Assembly (NCBI GenBank): GCA_021324775.1
Contig: JAJPIM010000025.1
Span: 1-64,000, forward strand
Source: Gemmatimonadota bacterium
GTDB taxonomy: Bacteria > Gemmatimonadota > Gemmatimonadetes > Gemmatimonadales > Gemmatimonadaceae
DNA: 64,000 nt
Direction of reading: 5' to 3'
Under the pieces are notes generated by a model, which was not told the DNA's origin, did no database searches, and saw only the letters and a program-made list of their open reading frames with translations. Position 1 is the first letter of the stretch. Each line of letters begins with the position of its first letter. Positions 47,386 to 55,112 of this stretch are shown one piece after another. The translations under genes were made by a program, and so were the position numbers.

Positions 47386-48157
47386 CTATCGCCAAGACGT
47401 TCAACGCACCGTGACAATGTGATACCGTCCCTATGAGGACGTTCGCCGGTCCCCGGGTTCCCGCGCGGAGTACGATCGCGTCGCCGCTGACCGCGGCGGC
47501 GGTGTCGAACATGCCGACGCCATACGCGCGATGCGTGCAGTGAAAGATAACCGGACCGGCTAGAGTCCGGCCCGCCGCTCGCTCTCGGTCCACGTACGAC
47601 TGGACGGCCGCCGGCATGGTCCACCACCGCGTCTCTCGCGTCTTGGGACAGGTCGCGGGCTCGACGCAATTCACGGGACAGATCCATTCGGCGAAGCTGG
47701 CGTACAGCGTTCCCGTTGGCGCGGCGCGATGCCACGGGACGTCCGGCCTCCCGGCGAGCGGCTGGGTCGTGACTGCGCGGCGCGGCCATCGCGCGGACGA
47801 GCGCGCCAGCAGCCATTCGTACATGAGGTGCGGCATGAGCGGAGACGGGACGATGGCGTCCCGGCTGGCGGCTTCGGGATCGGCGCAGGCGGCATCGAGA
47901 TAGCCGCGGAAGAACGCCGTCCACTCCGCGATCGCCATCTCCACTCGCGGCACCGTAATGTCTCCCGACGCCAGCGTTGCCGCGACCCGGCACGACGCAT
48001 CGCGGTCCACCACCACTACGCGGTCCCACGCCAGCACGCCGGCCTGCCGCGCCCTCCCGAGCTGGCGGACGTAGTAGCTGCCGTAGCAACCGCCGCCGAC
48101 GACGACGATCGTCCCGTACTGGCGTCGTCCGGCAGCGGATGCTTCAGACGCGGACAC
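47360..48157 (-). CDS. Unrecognised Rossmann-like protein with a Cys cluster
   Basis: This 265-residue protein opens with a likely dinucleotide-binding beta-alpha-beta unit: [20 protein letters not shown] near residues 14-33, then [10 protein letters not shown] with an acidic residue ending the second strand. In the middle Cys160, Cys164 and Cys170 form [12 protein letters not shown]. Near the C-terminus are HCTHRAYG and SHCHGALN. This could be a redox or metal protein, but I do not recognise the family. The GTG at 48157 overlaps the SDR stop by 14 bases, and the 3' end overlaps trxB by 26, so it is tightly embedded in a redox-type operon. Confidence 0.75.
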   Translation of the reverse strand: MSASEASAAGRRQYGTIVVVGGGCYGSYYVRQLGRARQAGVLAWDRVVVVDRDASCRVAATLASGDITVPRVEMAIAEWTAFFRGYLDAACADPEAASRDAIVPSPLMPHLMYEWLLARSSARWPRRAVTTQPLAGRPDVPWHRAAPTGTLYASFAEWICPVNCVEPATCPKTRETRWWTMPAAVQSYVDRERAAGRTLAGPVIFHCTHRAYGVGMFDTAAAVSGDAIVLRAGTRGPANVLIGTVSHCHGALNVLAIGEERGNDC

Positions 48158-48875
48158 GGCGTCCGCCGTCGACGACGATCGTCTCGCCGGTGACGTAGTC
48201 GGCCTGCAGCAGATACAACACCGCCCCGACGACATCCTCGGGGCTGCCCAGCCGCCGAAGCGGCGTCGTCGCCACGAGGTGCGCCGCCGCGGCCTCATCC
48301 CAGGCCTGGGGCAACAGCACAGCGCCGGGCGCGATGGCGTTGACGCGAATGTGAGGCGCCAGTGCATGCGCGAGCGCGCGCGTCATCTGCACGATGCCGG
48401 CCTTGCTGATGCCGTGCGGGATATAGTCCCTCCAGGTTTCCAGGCCCGCGAGATCGGAGATATTGACGATCGCTCCGCCGCGCGTCCCCATCACCCTGGC
48501 CGCCGCCTGCGCAACGAAAAACGGCGCGCGCAGATTGATCGCGAAGATCTCATCCCACGCTGCCGGCGTCACATCCGCCACCGGTGTGCGGAGCATGATG
48601 CCGGCCGAGTTCACCAGGATGTCCAGGACGCCCCAGTGTGCTGCTACCGAATCCACCAGGCGCCCGGCGGCCGCGGCATCGCTCAGGTCCGCGCCGATCG
48701 CGAATGCATCCCCGCCCTGCGCGCGAATCGACTGCACGACTTCCCGGGCGCCATCGGCAGCCTCGTTGTAGTGCACGGCCACGCGCGCGCCGTTCCGCGC
48801 GAGGCCGAGCGCGATCGCACGTCCGACGCGGTGCCCCGCGCCGGTTACGAGCGCGACCCGTTCGCGGAGTTCCAT
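48144..48875 (-). CDS. Short-chain dehydrogenase with altered catalytic site
   Basis: This 243-residue classical SDR has TGAGHRVGRA at 11-20, NSAG at 89-92, the catalytic Ser140 and Lys158. The Tyr expected four residues before the Lys is His154 (HGISK); a Tyr occurs at 151 instead. The start TGAGHRVGRAIA resembles pteridine-reductase-like SDRs. The substrate is unknown. The ATG overlaps the PHP gene by 31 bases. Confidence 0.9.
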   Translation of the reverse strand: MELRERVALVTGAGHRVGRAIALGLARNGARVAVHYNEAADGAREVVQSIRAQGGDAFAIGADLSDAAAAGRLVDSVAAHWGVLDILVNSAGIMLRTPVADVTPAAWDEIFAINLRAPFFVAQAAARVMGTRGGAIVNISDLAGLETWRDYIPHGISKAGIVQMTRALAHALAPHIRVNAIAPGAVLLPQAWDEAAAAHLVATTPLRRLGSPEDVVGAVLYLLQADYVTGETIVVDGGRRVRV

Positions 48876-49756
48876 ACGCCACCGTCAGGCGAGCGGTACT
48901 TGTGGGCGCGTTCGGCTTGGAGAGCCGCCCACGCGGCCGGAACTTTGAGAGCACCCAACACCCGTGGACCTTCAGTGGCACCATGCCAGTCCGATCCGCC
49001 GCTCGGCAGCAGCCCGAGATGAGCCGCGAGCGCGCCAAGCCGGGCCACGTCTTCAGCGGAGTGGCTGGGGTGGCGAACCTCGACGCCGTCGACGCCTGCG
49101 GCCTGCAGAGCCTCGAGACGCTCGCGCGTCCCATCTCGGCCGGGATGCGCCACCACCGCAACGCCCCCGGCCGCGTGCACCATCGCGATCGCTTCGCTCA
49201 CGGAGAGACGCTGCTTGGCGACGTTCGCGGGACGACCCGCGCCCAGGTATCGCTCGAATGCTTCTCGCTGGTCGCGGACCCAGCCGCCCGCGATGAGCGC
49301 GCGCGCCACATGTGGCCGTCCGATCGCGCCGGTCCCCGCCTCCACGAGCACCGCCTCCAACGTGACCGGTATCCCCGCTGCACGCAGCACGCCGACGATC
49401 GTCTCGGCTCGCCGGCTGCGCGCGAGCCGAAGCTCATCGAGCTTCGCGGCGATCGGCGCGATGCTGGACAGGTGCAATCCGAGTAGATGCACTTCCTGGT
49501 CGCCCTCGCTGGCGCTCAGCTCGATGCCCGCAATCACTTCGATGCCGATCGCCGCACCCGCTGTCCGCGCCGCCGTCACACCGTCGACGGTATCGTGGTC
49601 GGTGAGGGCGATCGCCACGAGGCCCGCGGCCGCCGCGCGCGCTGCGAGTTCGCCGGGAGATGCCGCGCCATCGGAGGCCGTGGAATGCGTGTGCAGATCC
49701 ACGGTCCGCGCGGCATCAGGCGGGATCAGCGGCGCCCCGGCGGCGCCGCCAGTCAT
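48845..49756 (-). CDS. PHP-domain phosphoesterase
   Basis: This 303-residue protein has metal-binding PHP motifs in order: VDLHTHSTASDG, ALTDHDTVDG, GIELSA, VAHPGR and GSDWHG. It resembles the YciV/RNase AM group, which hydrolyses 3',5'-nucleoside bisphosphates or RNA 5' ends. The ATG overlaps the upstream small gene's stop as ATGA. It carries an 11-residue Ala/Pro extension before the first motif. Confidence 0.9.
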   Translation of the reverse strand: MTGGAAGAPLIPPDAARTVDLHTHSTASDGAASPGELAARAAAAGLVAIALTDHDTVDGVTAARTAGAAIGIEVIAGIELSASEGDQEVHLLGLHLSSIAPIAAKLDELRLARSRRAETIVGVLRAAGIPVTLEAVLVEAGTGAIGRPHVARALIAGGWVRDQREAFERYLGAGRPANVAKQRLSVSEAIAMVHAAGGVAVVAHPGRDGTRERLEALQAAGVDGVEVRHPSHSAEDVARLGALAAHLGLLPSGGSDWHGATEGPRVLGALKVPAAWAALQAERAHKYRSPDGGVWNSANGSRS

Positions 49757-50019
49757 GGAGCGTAGCCTGCTTCCGGCGAGGTGAAGCTCGGCTGCGACGC
49801 GTTGAAAAGGCGGAGCAGATCCGCGTCGGACAACTCGGCGAACGACAATTCCCGGGAACGCGCGCGCTGCGGCGAATAGCGGCTCACCCGCACGACACGG
49901 TCCGCGCCGGTCCCGCGGACGAACACGATGCCGAACTCATCGTGATCGTATTGCGTCACGAATCCCGACGGCATTGCATGCCACGTCTCCCCCGCGGCAG
50001 TGATCGAACGGCCAAGCAT
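49753..50019 (-). CDS. Small protein of unknown function (88 aa)
   Basis: This 88-residue soluble protein contains a possible beta-rich core (FVTQYDHDEFGIVFVRG, RVVRVSRYSP) and a helical C-terminal half (FAELSDADLLRLFNASQPSF). I recognise no motif. The stop overlaps the PHP gene start as ATGA, and 28 bases separate it from the next upstream small gene, which supports it as real. Confidence 0.7.
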   Translation of the reverse strand: MLGRSITAAGETWHAMPSGFVTQYDHDEFGIVFVRGTGADRVVRVSRYSPQRARSRELSFAELSDADLLRLFNASQPSFTSPEAGYAP

Positions 50020-50047
50020 CGGTAACTCCTGAATGATGGGCGAGCCG

Positions 50048-50311
50048 CTACAGCTCGACCTCTTGATAGAGGCGCGCGGGGTCGATCAGGGGCTCGGGCG
50101 CTCCGGCCAGCGCGGCTGTCAACGCCGCCTGATCTTCCGACTCCGTGAATTCGATGAACGCACCCGGGAGTTCCGCCTCCTCGAACACCCAGTAGCGGCA
50201 GCCCCGCGCGGTGTAGTGCCCCCGGCGCTGGCGCGCGCGCTCGAGGAACCGGTCGCGCTCACCCGGTGTCACGATCGTCCGTTGCATCACGAGCGAGCGC
50301 CCGCCTGTCAC
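50048..50311 (-). CDS. Small protein of unknown function (87 aa)
   Basis: This 87-residue protein has a fold hint of an antibiotic-monooxygenase-like or ferredoxin-like alpha/beta domain (ERDRFLERARQRRGHY, CRYWVFEEAELPGAFIEF), but this is weak. The GTG start overlaps the E2 stop as GTGA; an ATG nine codons in is an alternative. It is co-transcribed with the 2-oxoacid dehydrogenase genes. Confidence 0.7.
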   Translation of the reverse strand: MTGGRSLVMQRTIVTPGERDRFLERARQRRGHYTARGCRYWVFEEAELPGAFIEFTESEDQAALTAALAGAPEPLIDPARLYQEVEL

Positions 50312-51738
50312 GACACGTCCTCCGGGAACGTCTCCAGCCGCTTCTTGACGAACGCCAGGAACTCGTCAGCCACCGCCCCATCGATGAGCCGGTGATCGAA
50401 CGAGATCGAGAAATAGGAGCACGTCCGGATCGCGATCGTGTCCTCGCCGTCGGCGCCGGTGATGACCTTGGGACGCTTCTCGATCGCGCCGACTCCCATG
50501 ATCGCGACCTGCGGCTGATTGATGATCGGCGTTCCGAGGAGGGATCCGAACACACCGGGATTCGTGATCGTGAAGGTGCCGTCCTGCACCTCCTCGGGCT
50601 GCAGCCGCTTGCTGCGGGCCCGCGATGCCAGGTCGTTGAGTGTGCGAGTCACACCGACCAGCGAGAGATCGTCGGCGTGCTTGATGACCGGCACGATCAG
50701 CCCCCAATCGAGCGCCACCGCGATGCCGATGTTGTACTGCTTCCGGTAGATGATGTTGCTGCCGGCGACGGACGCGTTGAGCGCAGGAAACGCCTTGAGT
50801 CCGTCCACGACGGCGCGGATGATGAACGGCAGATACGACAGCCGCTGCCCGCTCGATGCCGAGAACTCGGCCTGCTTCTTGGCCCGGATCCGGGCGACGC
50901 GCGTTAGATCGACTTCGAATACCGATGTGACGTGGGCCGACGTGCGGCGCGACACCACCATGTGGTCGCTGATGAGCTGCCGCATCTTGCTCATCGGCTC
51001 GACGACATCACCCGGCCACGCTTCGGGCAGGGGAAGCGACGGGCCGCCATCCGCGCCGCCGGCGTGAACCGGCCGCGGTGCCGCCGGCGCAAACGTCGCC
51101 GGCGCAGCCCCCGCCGTCCTCGCACCACCCGCGACGGCACCCGATTCCAGCAGCGCCTCGATGTCCCGCTTGGTCACCCGGCCAGCCACGCCGCTCCCGG
51201 TCAATGCCCCGAGCTCGATCCCGTGGTCCGCCGCGATCTTGCGTACGAGGGGTGACGATTTCGTGCGGAGCCGCTCCTCCAATGTCCGTCCGTTGCCGGA
51301 TACCGGCGGCGCCGATGGCGCGCGGACGCTCGCCGCTGGAACTGCCGGAACGGGACGCGCAGGCGCGCCAGGGCCCGCACCGGCGGCCGCGCCCACCGGG
51401 ACGCCGGACGATGCGGCAACCGTTGCCGGGGCAGGCGCCGCAACAGGCGCTGCGGCAGGCGCTGTGGCAGCCGCCGCGACAGCGGCGCCGACTTCGGTCT
51501 CGAGGCGCGCGACCACCGTCTGCACCGCCACCGTCTGCCCCTCGGTCACCAGAATCTCGGCGAGCGTCCCGGCGCTCGGCGACGGAATCTCGGCGTCGAC
51601 TTTGTCGGTCGAGATCTCAAAGATCGGCTCATCACGCTTGACCGGGTCTCCGACTTTCTTCAGCCACTTGGAGACGGTTCCCTCAGCGATCGATTCGCCC
51701 ATCTGCGGCATGATTACATCTATGCGAGCCACTGCCAT
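50308..51738 (-). CDS. 2-oxoacid dehydrogenase E2 (dihydrolipoyl acyltransferase)
   Basis: This 476-residue E2 has one lipoyl domain with the lipoyl Lys46 in EISTDKVDAE, a long Ala/Pro linker, a peripheral-subunit-binding domain (SPLVRKIAADHGIELGAL) and a catalytic domain with the active-site HRLIDG preceded by FSISFD. It transfers the acyl group from E1 to CoA. One lipoyl domain and the lack of clear subtype marks leave the substrate open (branched-chain, pyruvate or 2-oxoglutarate). No E3 is in the window. The ATG has GGGGGT before it. Confidence 0.93.
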   Translation of the reverse strand: MAVARIDVIMPQMGESIAEGTVSKWLKKVGDPVKRDEPIFEISTDKVDAEIPSPSAGTLAEILVTEGQTVAVQTVVARLETEVGAAVAAAATAPAAAPVAAPAPATVAASSGVPVGAAAGAGPGAPARPVPAVPAASVRAPSAPPVSGNGRTLEERLRTKSSPLVRKIAADHGIELGALTGSGVAGRVTKRDIEALLESGAVAGGARTAGAAPATFAPAAPRPVHAGGADGGPSLPLPEAWPGDVVEPMSKMRQLISDHMVVSRRTSAHVTSVFEVDLTRVARIRAKKQAEFSASSGQRLSYLPFIIRAVVDGLKAFPALNASVAGSNIIYRKQYNIGIAVALDWGLIVPVIKHADDLSLVGVTRTLNDLASRARSKRLQPEEVQDGTFTITNPGVFGSLLGTPIINQPQVAIMGVGAIEKRPKVITGADGEDTIAIRTCSYFSISFDHRLIDGAVADEFLAFVKKRLETFPEDVS

Positions 51739-51795
51739 ACCCCCAGTCTGAGTTCATTCAACGAACGTCCCGGCTGCACCCGCTGCGCGCGATTG

Positions 51796-52137
51796 TCACC
51801 GCGGCCGGCGCCGCAAGCGCCACAGCACCAGCACCGGCAGCGTCACCAGGCCGATCGCCCCACCGATGCCGGCAAAACTCTGCCAATTGCACGCGGGGAG
51901 CTCGGCGTCGTACTGGCAATGCGTTGCCGAACTATAGAACCGCGCGATGAGCACGGCGACCATCGCCCCGCTGAAAAACCCCGCCACCGCCATCAGGCAC
52001 CCCACCGCCACCCGGTTGGCCCCGGGTCCATCGTCCGCCCCCGTCGCTCCAGCCGCCTCAGGCGGCTGCCCGCCGTCATCAGTGAGGTCCCCTGCTCCCT
52101 CGTCCCGGTGCCCCTCCCCTCCCCGTTCCGCGGCCAC
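51796..52137 (-). CDS. Small membrane protein of unknown function
   Basis: This protein of about 113 residues has a polar acidic, Gly-rich N-terminus and then two transmembrane helices (VAVGCLMAVAGFFSGAMVAV and FAGIGGAIGLVTLPVLVLW), joined by a loop with two Cys (HCQYDAELPACNW). The basic end (RLRRRPR) suggests a cytoplasmic C-terminus. The GTG at 52137 follows the E1-beta stop by 16 bases; the start is uncertain. Its place between E1-beta and E2 is unusual. Confidence 0.65.
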   Translation of the reverse strand: MAAERGGEGHRDEGAGDLTDDGGQPPEAAGATGADDGPGANRVAVGCLMAVAGFFSGAMVAVLIARFYSSATHCQYDAELPACNWQSFAGIGGAIGLVTLPVLVLWRLRRRPR

Positions 52138-52141
52138 CCGT

Positions 52142-52162
52142 TCTAGTACCGCTCTAGTACCG
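52142..52162. repeat. 10-bp direct repeat at the E1-beta stop
   Basis: TCTAGTACCG occurs at 52142-52151 and 52153-52162, one base apart. The E1-beta stop codon lies in the second copy, so it looks like a local duplication of the end of that gene. Confidence 0.85.
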
Positions 52163-53131
52163 CGCGAGCTGGCGCGCCGCCCGCACGATGTCCGCAGCCT
52201 GCGGGAGAACAAAATCCTCGAGCGACGGCGCATACGGGAGCGGCACGTCGGCCGCCGTGACCCGGAGCACCGGCGCATCGAGCCACTCGAATGCCTGCTC
52301 GTTGATGCGCGACGTGATCTCGCCGGCAATCCCGCCGGTCCGCGTGTCCTCGTGGACGATCAACACCCGGTTCGTCTTGCGGACCGTGGCGAGAATCGCG
52401 GCGTCATCCATCGGCAGCAATGTCCGAAGATCCAGCACCTCCACCGACAGTCCGTCCTCGCGCTCCAGTTGCTCGGCAGCGTCGATCGCCTTCCACACCG
52501 TCGCCGCATATGTGATGATCGACAGATCACGGCCCTCGCGCGCCAGCCGCGCCTTGCCGATCGGCACGACGTGATCGCCAGCGGGGAGTTCCTCCTTGAT
52601 CCGGCGATACAGATACTTGTGCTCGAAGAACAGCACGCAGTCGTCGTCCCGGATGGCGGACTTCATGAGCCCTTTGGCATCCGCCACCGTCGAAGGGTAG
52701 ACGATCTTGAGGCCCGGCGTGTGCAAAAACGCTGCCTCGGGGTTCTGCGAATGAAACGGGCCGCCCCGTACATACCCGCCGCTGGGACCCCGCACCACCA
52801 TGGGACACGGCAGCATCGCCCGGTACCGCGCGGTCGCGACGTAATTGGTGAGCATGTCATACGCACACGAGATGAAGTCGATGAACTGCATCTCACAGAC
52901 TGGCCGGAGTCCCATGTGCGCCGCACCGGCCGCCGCCCCGACGATCGCGATCTCGGAGATCGGCGTGTCGATCACGCGCTGCTCGCCGAAGCGCTGCTGC
53001 AGCCCCTCGGTGACTTTGAACGCGCCTCCATACGCGCCGATGTCTTCGCCGAGACAGAAGACATTGGGATCACGCTCCATCTCCTCGAACAGCGCCTGGC
53101 GGATCCCCTCCAGATACGTGACCTCAGCCAT
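52154..53131 (-). CDS. 2-oxoacid dehydrogenase E1 beta subunit
   Basis: This 325-residue transketolase-like subunit has FCLGEDIGAYGGAFKVTEGL, DTPISEIAIVGAAAGAA and SQNPEAAFLHTPGLKIVYP. Together with E1-alpha it forms the thiamine-diphosphate E1 component. It overlaps E1-alpha by eight bases, indicating tight coupling. Confidence 0.95.
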   Translation of the reverse strand: MAEVTYLEGIRQALFEEMERDPNVFCLGEDIGAYGGAFKVTEGLQQRFGEQRVIDTPISEIAIVGAAAGAAHMGLRPVCEMQFIDFISCAYDMLTNYVATARYRAMLPCPMVVRGPSGGYVRGGPFHSQNPEAAFLHTPGLKIVYPSTVADAKGLMKSAIRDDDCVLFFEHKYLYRRIKEELPAGDHVVPIGKARLAREGRDLSIITYAATVWKAIDAAEQLEREDGLSVEVLDLRTLLPMDDAAILATVRKTNRVLIVHEDTRTGGIAGEITSRINEQAFEWLDAPVLRVTAADVPLPYAPSLEDFVLPQAADIVRAARQLARY

Positions 53132-54323
53132 CGTGCGTACCCCACGAGGCCGGACGCTCGTGCGTCGTCACAGCGGCATCCACCCCGGACCGGAACCACA
53201 GGCCCTCGGCAACCGCCGGATCGGCATACACCCCGATCAGCGCATCCCGGCCCTCGGGCATCGGTGACGCCGAGGCTTCGTCGGTCGCGACATCGATCTC
53301 GCCCTGCACGCGCGCATCGATCGCCGCCAGCTCGGTCGCGGCCACGCCATCTCGCTCGAGCAACACGCGCGAGTATCGGTCGAGCGGATCGTTTTCACGC
53401 TCCCAGCGCTCGATCTCGCCCGGCGGCACGTACGACTGGTTGTCGTGCTCGGCGTGCCCTTTGCGCCGGTATGTCACCAGCTCCACGAGCGTCACGCCGC
53501 CGCCCGCCCGCGCCCGGTCCACCGCCCGCTTGGTCGCCTCGTACGTCGCCACCACGTCGTTGCCATCGGCGCGCTCACCCGCGACCCCGTAGCCCACCGC
53601 TTTGACGACGAACGATCGCGCCGCGGTCTGCCGCTCCACCGGCGTCGAGTAGGCGTAGCCGTTGTTCTCGACCACGACGACGAGCGGGCACCGCTGGACT
53701 GCGGCGAAGTTGAGCCCCTCGTGAAACGCACCGGTCGATGTCGCTCCGTCACCGACGTACACGAGCCCGACCCGGTCTTCGCCACGCATCTTGAACGACA
53801 GCGTGACGCCGGCCATCACCGGCACCATGTCGCCCAGGTGAGAGATCTGCCCGACGAACCCGCGGACCAGATCGCCGTAGTGGATGTTGAGCTCCCGCCC
53901 GCGTGTCGGCGAATCACCTTTGGCCATGTACTGTCGCAGAATCTCCCCTGGCCGCGCACCCTGTACGAGCATCGATCCGAGGTTGCGGATCAGGGGAGAG
54001 AGGATGTCGCCCTTCCGCCGGTCCAGTGCGTACGCGCTGCCGACCGCATCGGCTTCCTGGCCAAGTGACCGGAACAATCCCCCGACCACTTTGGTCTGCC
54101 GGTACAGGTTGACGAGCCGCTCCTCGAGCGAGCGGGTCAGACGCATGTAGTAATAGAGCTCAAGGCGCTGCTCGCGGCTGAGCGCGGTGGACCCGTCGGC
54201 GCCGTCGTGCGAACCCGCGGTCACGCCGTTGCCCGGCGTGATCCGCGGCACAGCGGTCTGAGACGAGGCGGAGGCCTGCCCCACCCCGCCCGAATCGCGC
54301 GCGGGCGTCCGCTTGGCCGGCAT
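53124..54323 (-). CDS. 2-oxoacid dehydrogenase E1 alpha subunit
   Basis: This 399-residue ThDP enzyme has the cofactor motif GDGATSTGAFHEGLNFAA ending in VVENN, and the phosphorylation-loop-like region YRRKGHAEHDNQSY. An extended Ser/Gly-rich N-terminus of about 50 residues precedes the core. It resembles branched-chain and acetoin-type E1 alpha chains of the separate alpha/beta kind. The ATG shares one base with the stop of the 97-residue upstream gene. Confidence 0.94.
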   Translation of the reverse strand: MPAKRTPARDSGGVGQASASSQTAVPRITPGNGVTAGSHDGADGSTALSREQRLELYYYMRLTRSLEERLVNLYRQTKVVGGLFRSLGQEADAVGSAYALDRRKGDILSPLIRNLGSMLVQGARPGEILRQYMAKGDSPTRGRELNIHYGDLVRGFVGQISHLGDMVPVMAGVTLSFKMRGEDRVGLVYVGDGATSTGAFHEGLNFAAVQRCPLVVVVENNGYAYSTPVERQTAARSFVVKAVGYGVAGERADGNDVVATYEATKRAVDRARAGGGVTLVELVTYRRKGHAEHDNQSYVPPGEIERWERENDPLDRYSRVLLERDGVAATELAAIDARVQGEIDVATDEASASPMPEGRDALIGVYADPAVAEGLWFRSGVDAAVTTHERPASWGTHDG

Positions 54324-54616
54324 CAGTACCCGGCCTCCAGCGCGTGGCGCGGATCATCCGTCGTGTGGAGCCGGACGAAGAACTTCTTCACGTTCTTGTC
54401 GAGACGGCTCTCACCAGGCTGATCGCTGTCCGCCTCGACGAACGTGTAGTGTCCGCCTTCAGCGACCGCAGAGACGCGCACGGTGCCCAGCGGCCCCGCA
54501 TAGGTCCGCTCACGGGTAGCATTCCCAGTGGTGGCCAACCCGAGCTGCGCGAAATAGCCATCGGCTGCCGCCAGAACGGCCGCCGGCGCCAGTTGCGTGC
54601 GATGGAACAGCTTCAC
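54323..54616 (-). CDS. Small protein of unknown function (97 aa)
   Basis: This 97-residue protein starts VKLFHRTQLAPAAVLAAADG, with a probable alpha-beta layout and the strand pairs TYAGPLGTVRVSAV and HYTFVEADSD. No motif is recognised. The GTG overlaps the lipoprotein stop as GTGA, and the stop shares a base with the E1-alpha start, so it is translated within the operon. Confidence 0.7.
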   Translation of the reverse strand: MKLFHRTQLAPAAVLAAADGYFAQLGLATTGNATRERTYAGPLGTVRVSAVAEGGHYTFVEADSDQPGESRLDKNVKKFFVRLHTTDDPRHALEAGY

Positions 54617-55101
54617 TTGATGTCGACCTCCCCGGTCGCGGCACTCACCTCCTGCCGCCAATCGAGTTTTTGAATCGGACGCGTCGAATCACGGCGGAAT
54701 TGCAGCCCCATGGCCCAATCGCCCGACGTGATGAAGTGCAGCTTGCCGTAATACGACCCCGCCTGCGGGCCCGGCGTCAGCCCGTCCCACACGTTCGCCC
54801 CGTCACTGTTCGTCGCGTAGATGCGGCCCTCCCCTCCATCGATCGGCTGGCCCGACGACTTGTCGCGTGCCACCACCTTGAATATCACGTCCTCGCGGGC
54901 GTGCGGCGGCACCGGATCCGCCGAGATCTGATACGCGATGTCATCGGTCCAGAATCGGGTCGGTGGCGGACCCGGTGGCGGCCCGCAGGCCACGGCGACT
55001 GCCGCACCGATACCCAGGAGCGCAACCCTCGCGATGCACCGTCCCGCCACCCGGCGGCCGGCGACTGCCGGCACGCGAGGCCCACACGCCCGCCGGTTCA
55101 C
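54613..55101 (-). CDS. Lipoprotein with a possible YtkA/FixH-like domain
   Basis: This protein of about 162 residues has a signal ending in a lipobox-like AVAVAC, then a beta-sandwich-like domain (YQISADPVPPHAREDVIFKV ... SYYGKLHFITSGDWAMGLQF). The pattern resembles YtkA/FixH domains, but this is tentative. The GTG at 55101 has a good GAGGGAG site; a GTG at 55116 overlapping the ino1 stop as GTGA is the alternative. Its outer face is presumably periplasmic. Confidence 0.7.
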   Translation of the reverse strand: MNRRACGPRVPAVAGRRVAGRCIARVALLGIGAAVAVACGPPPGPPPTRFWTDDIAYQISADPVPPHAREDVIFKVVARDKSSGQPIDGGEGRIYATNSDGANVWDGLTPGPQAGSYYGKLHFITSGDWAMGLQFRRDSTRPIQKLDWRQEVSAATGEVDIK

Positions 55102-55112
55102 GACCCGCTCCC

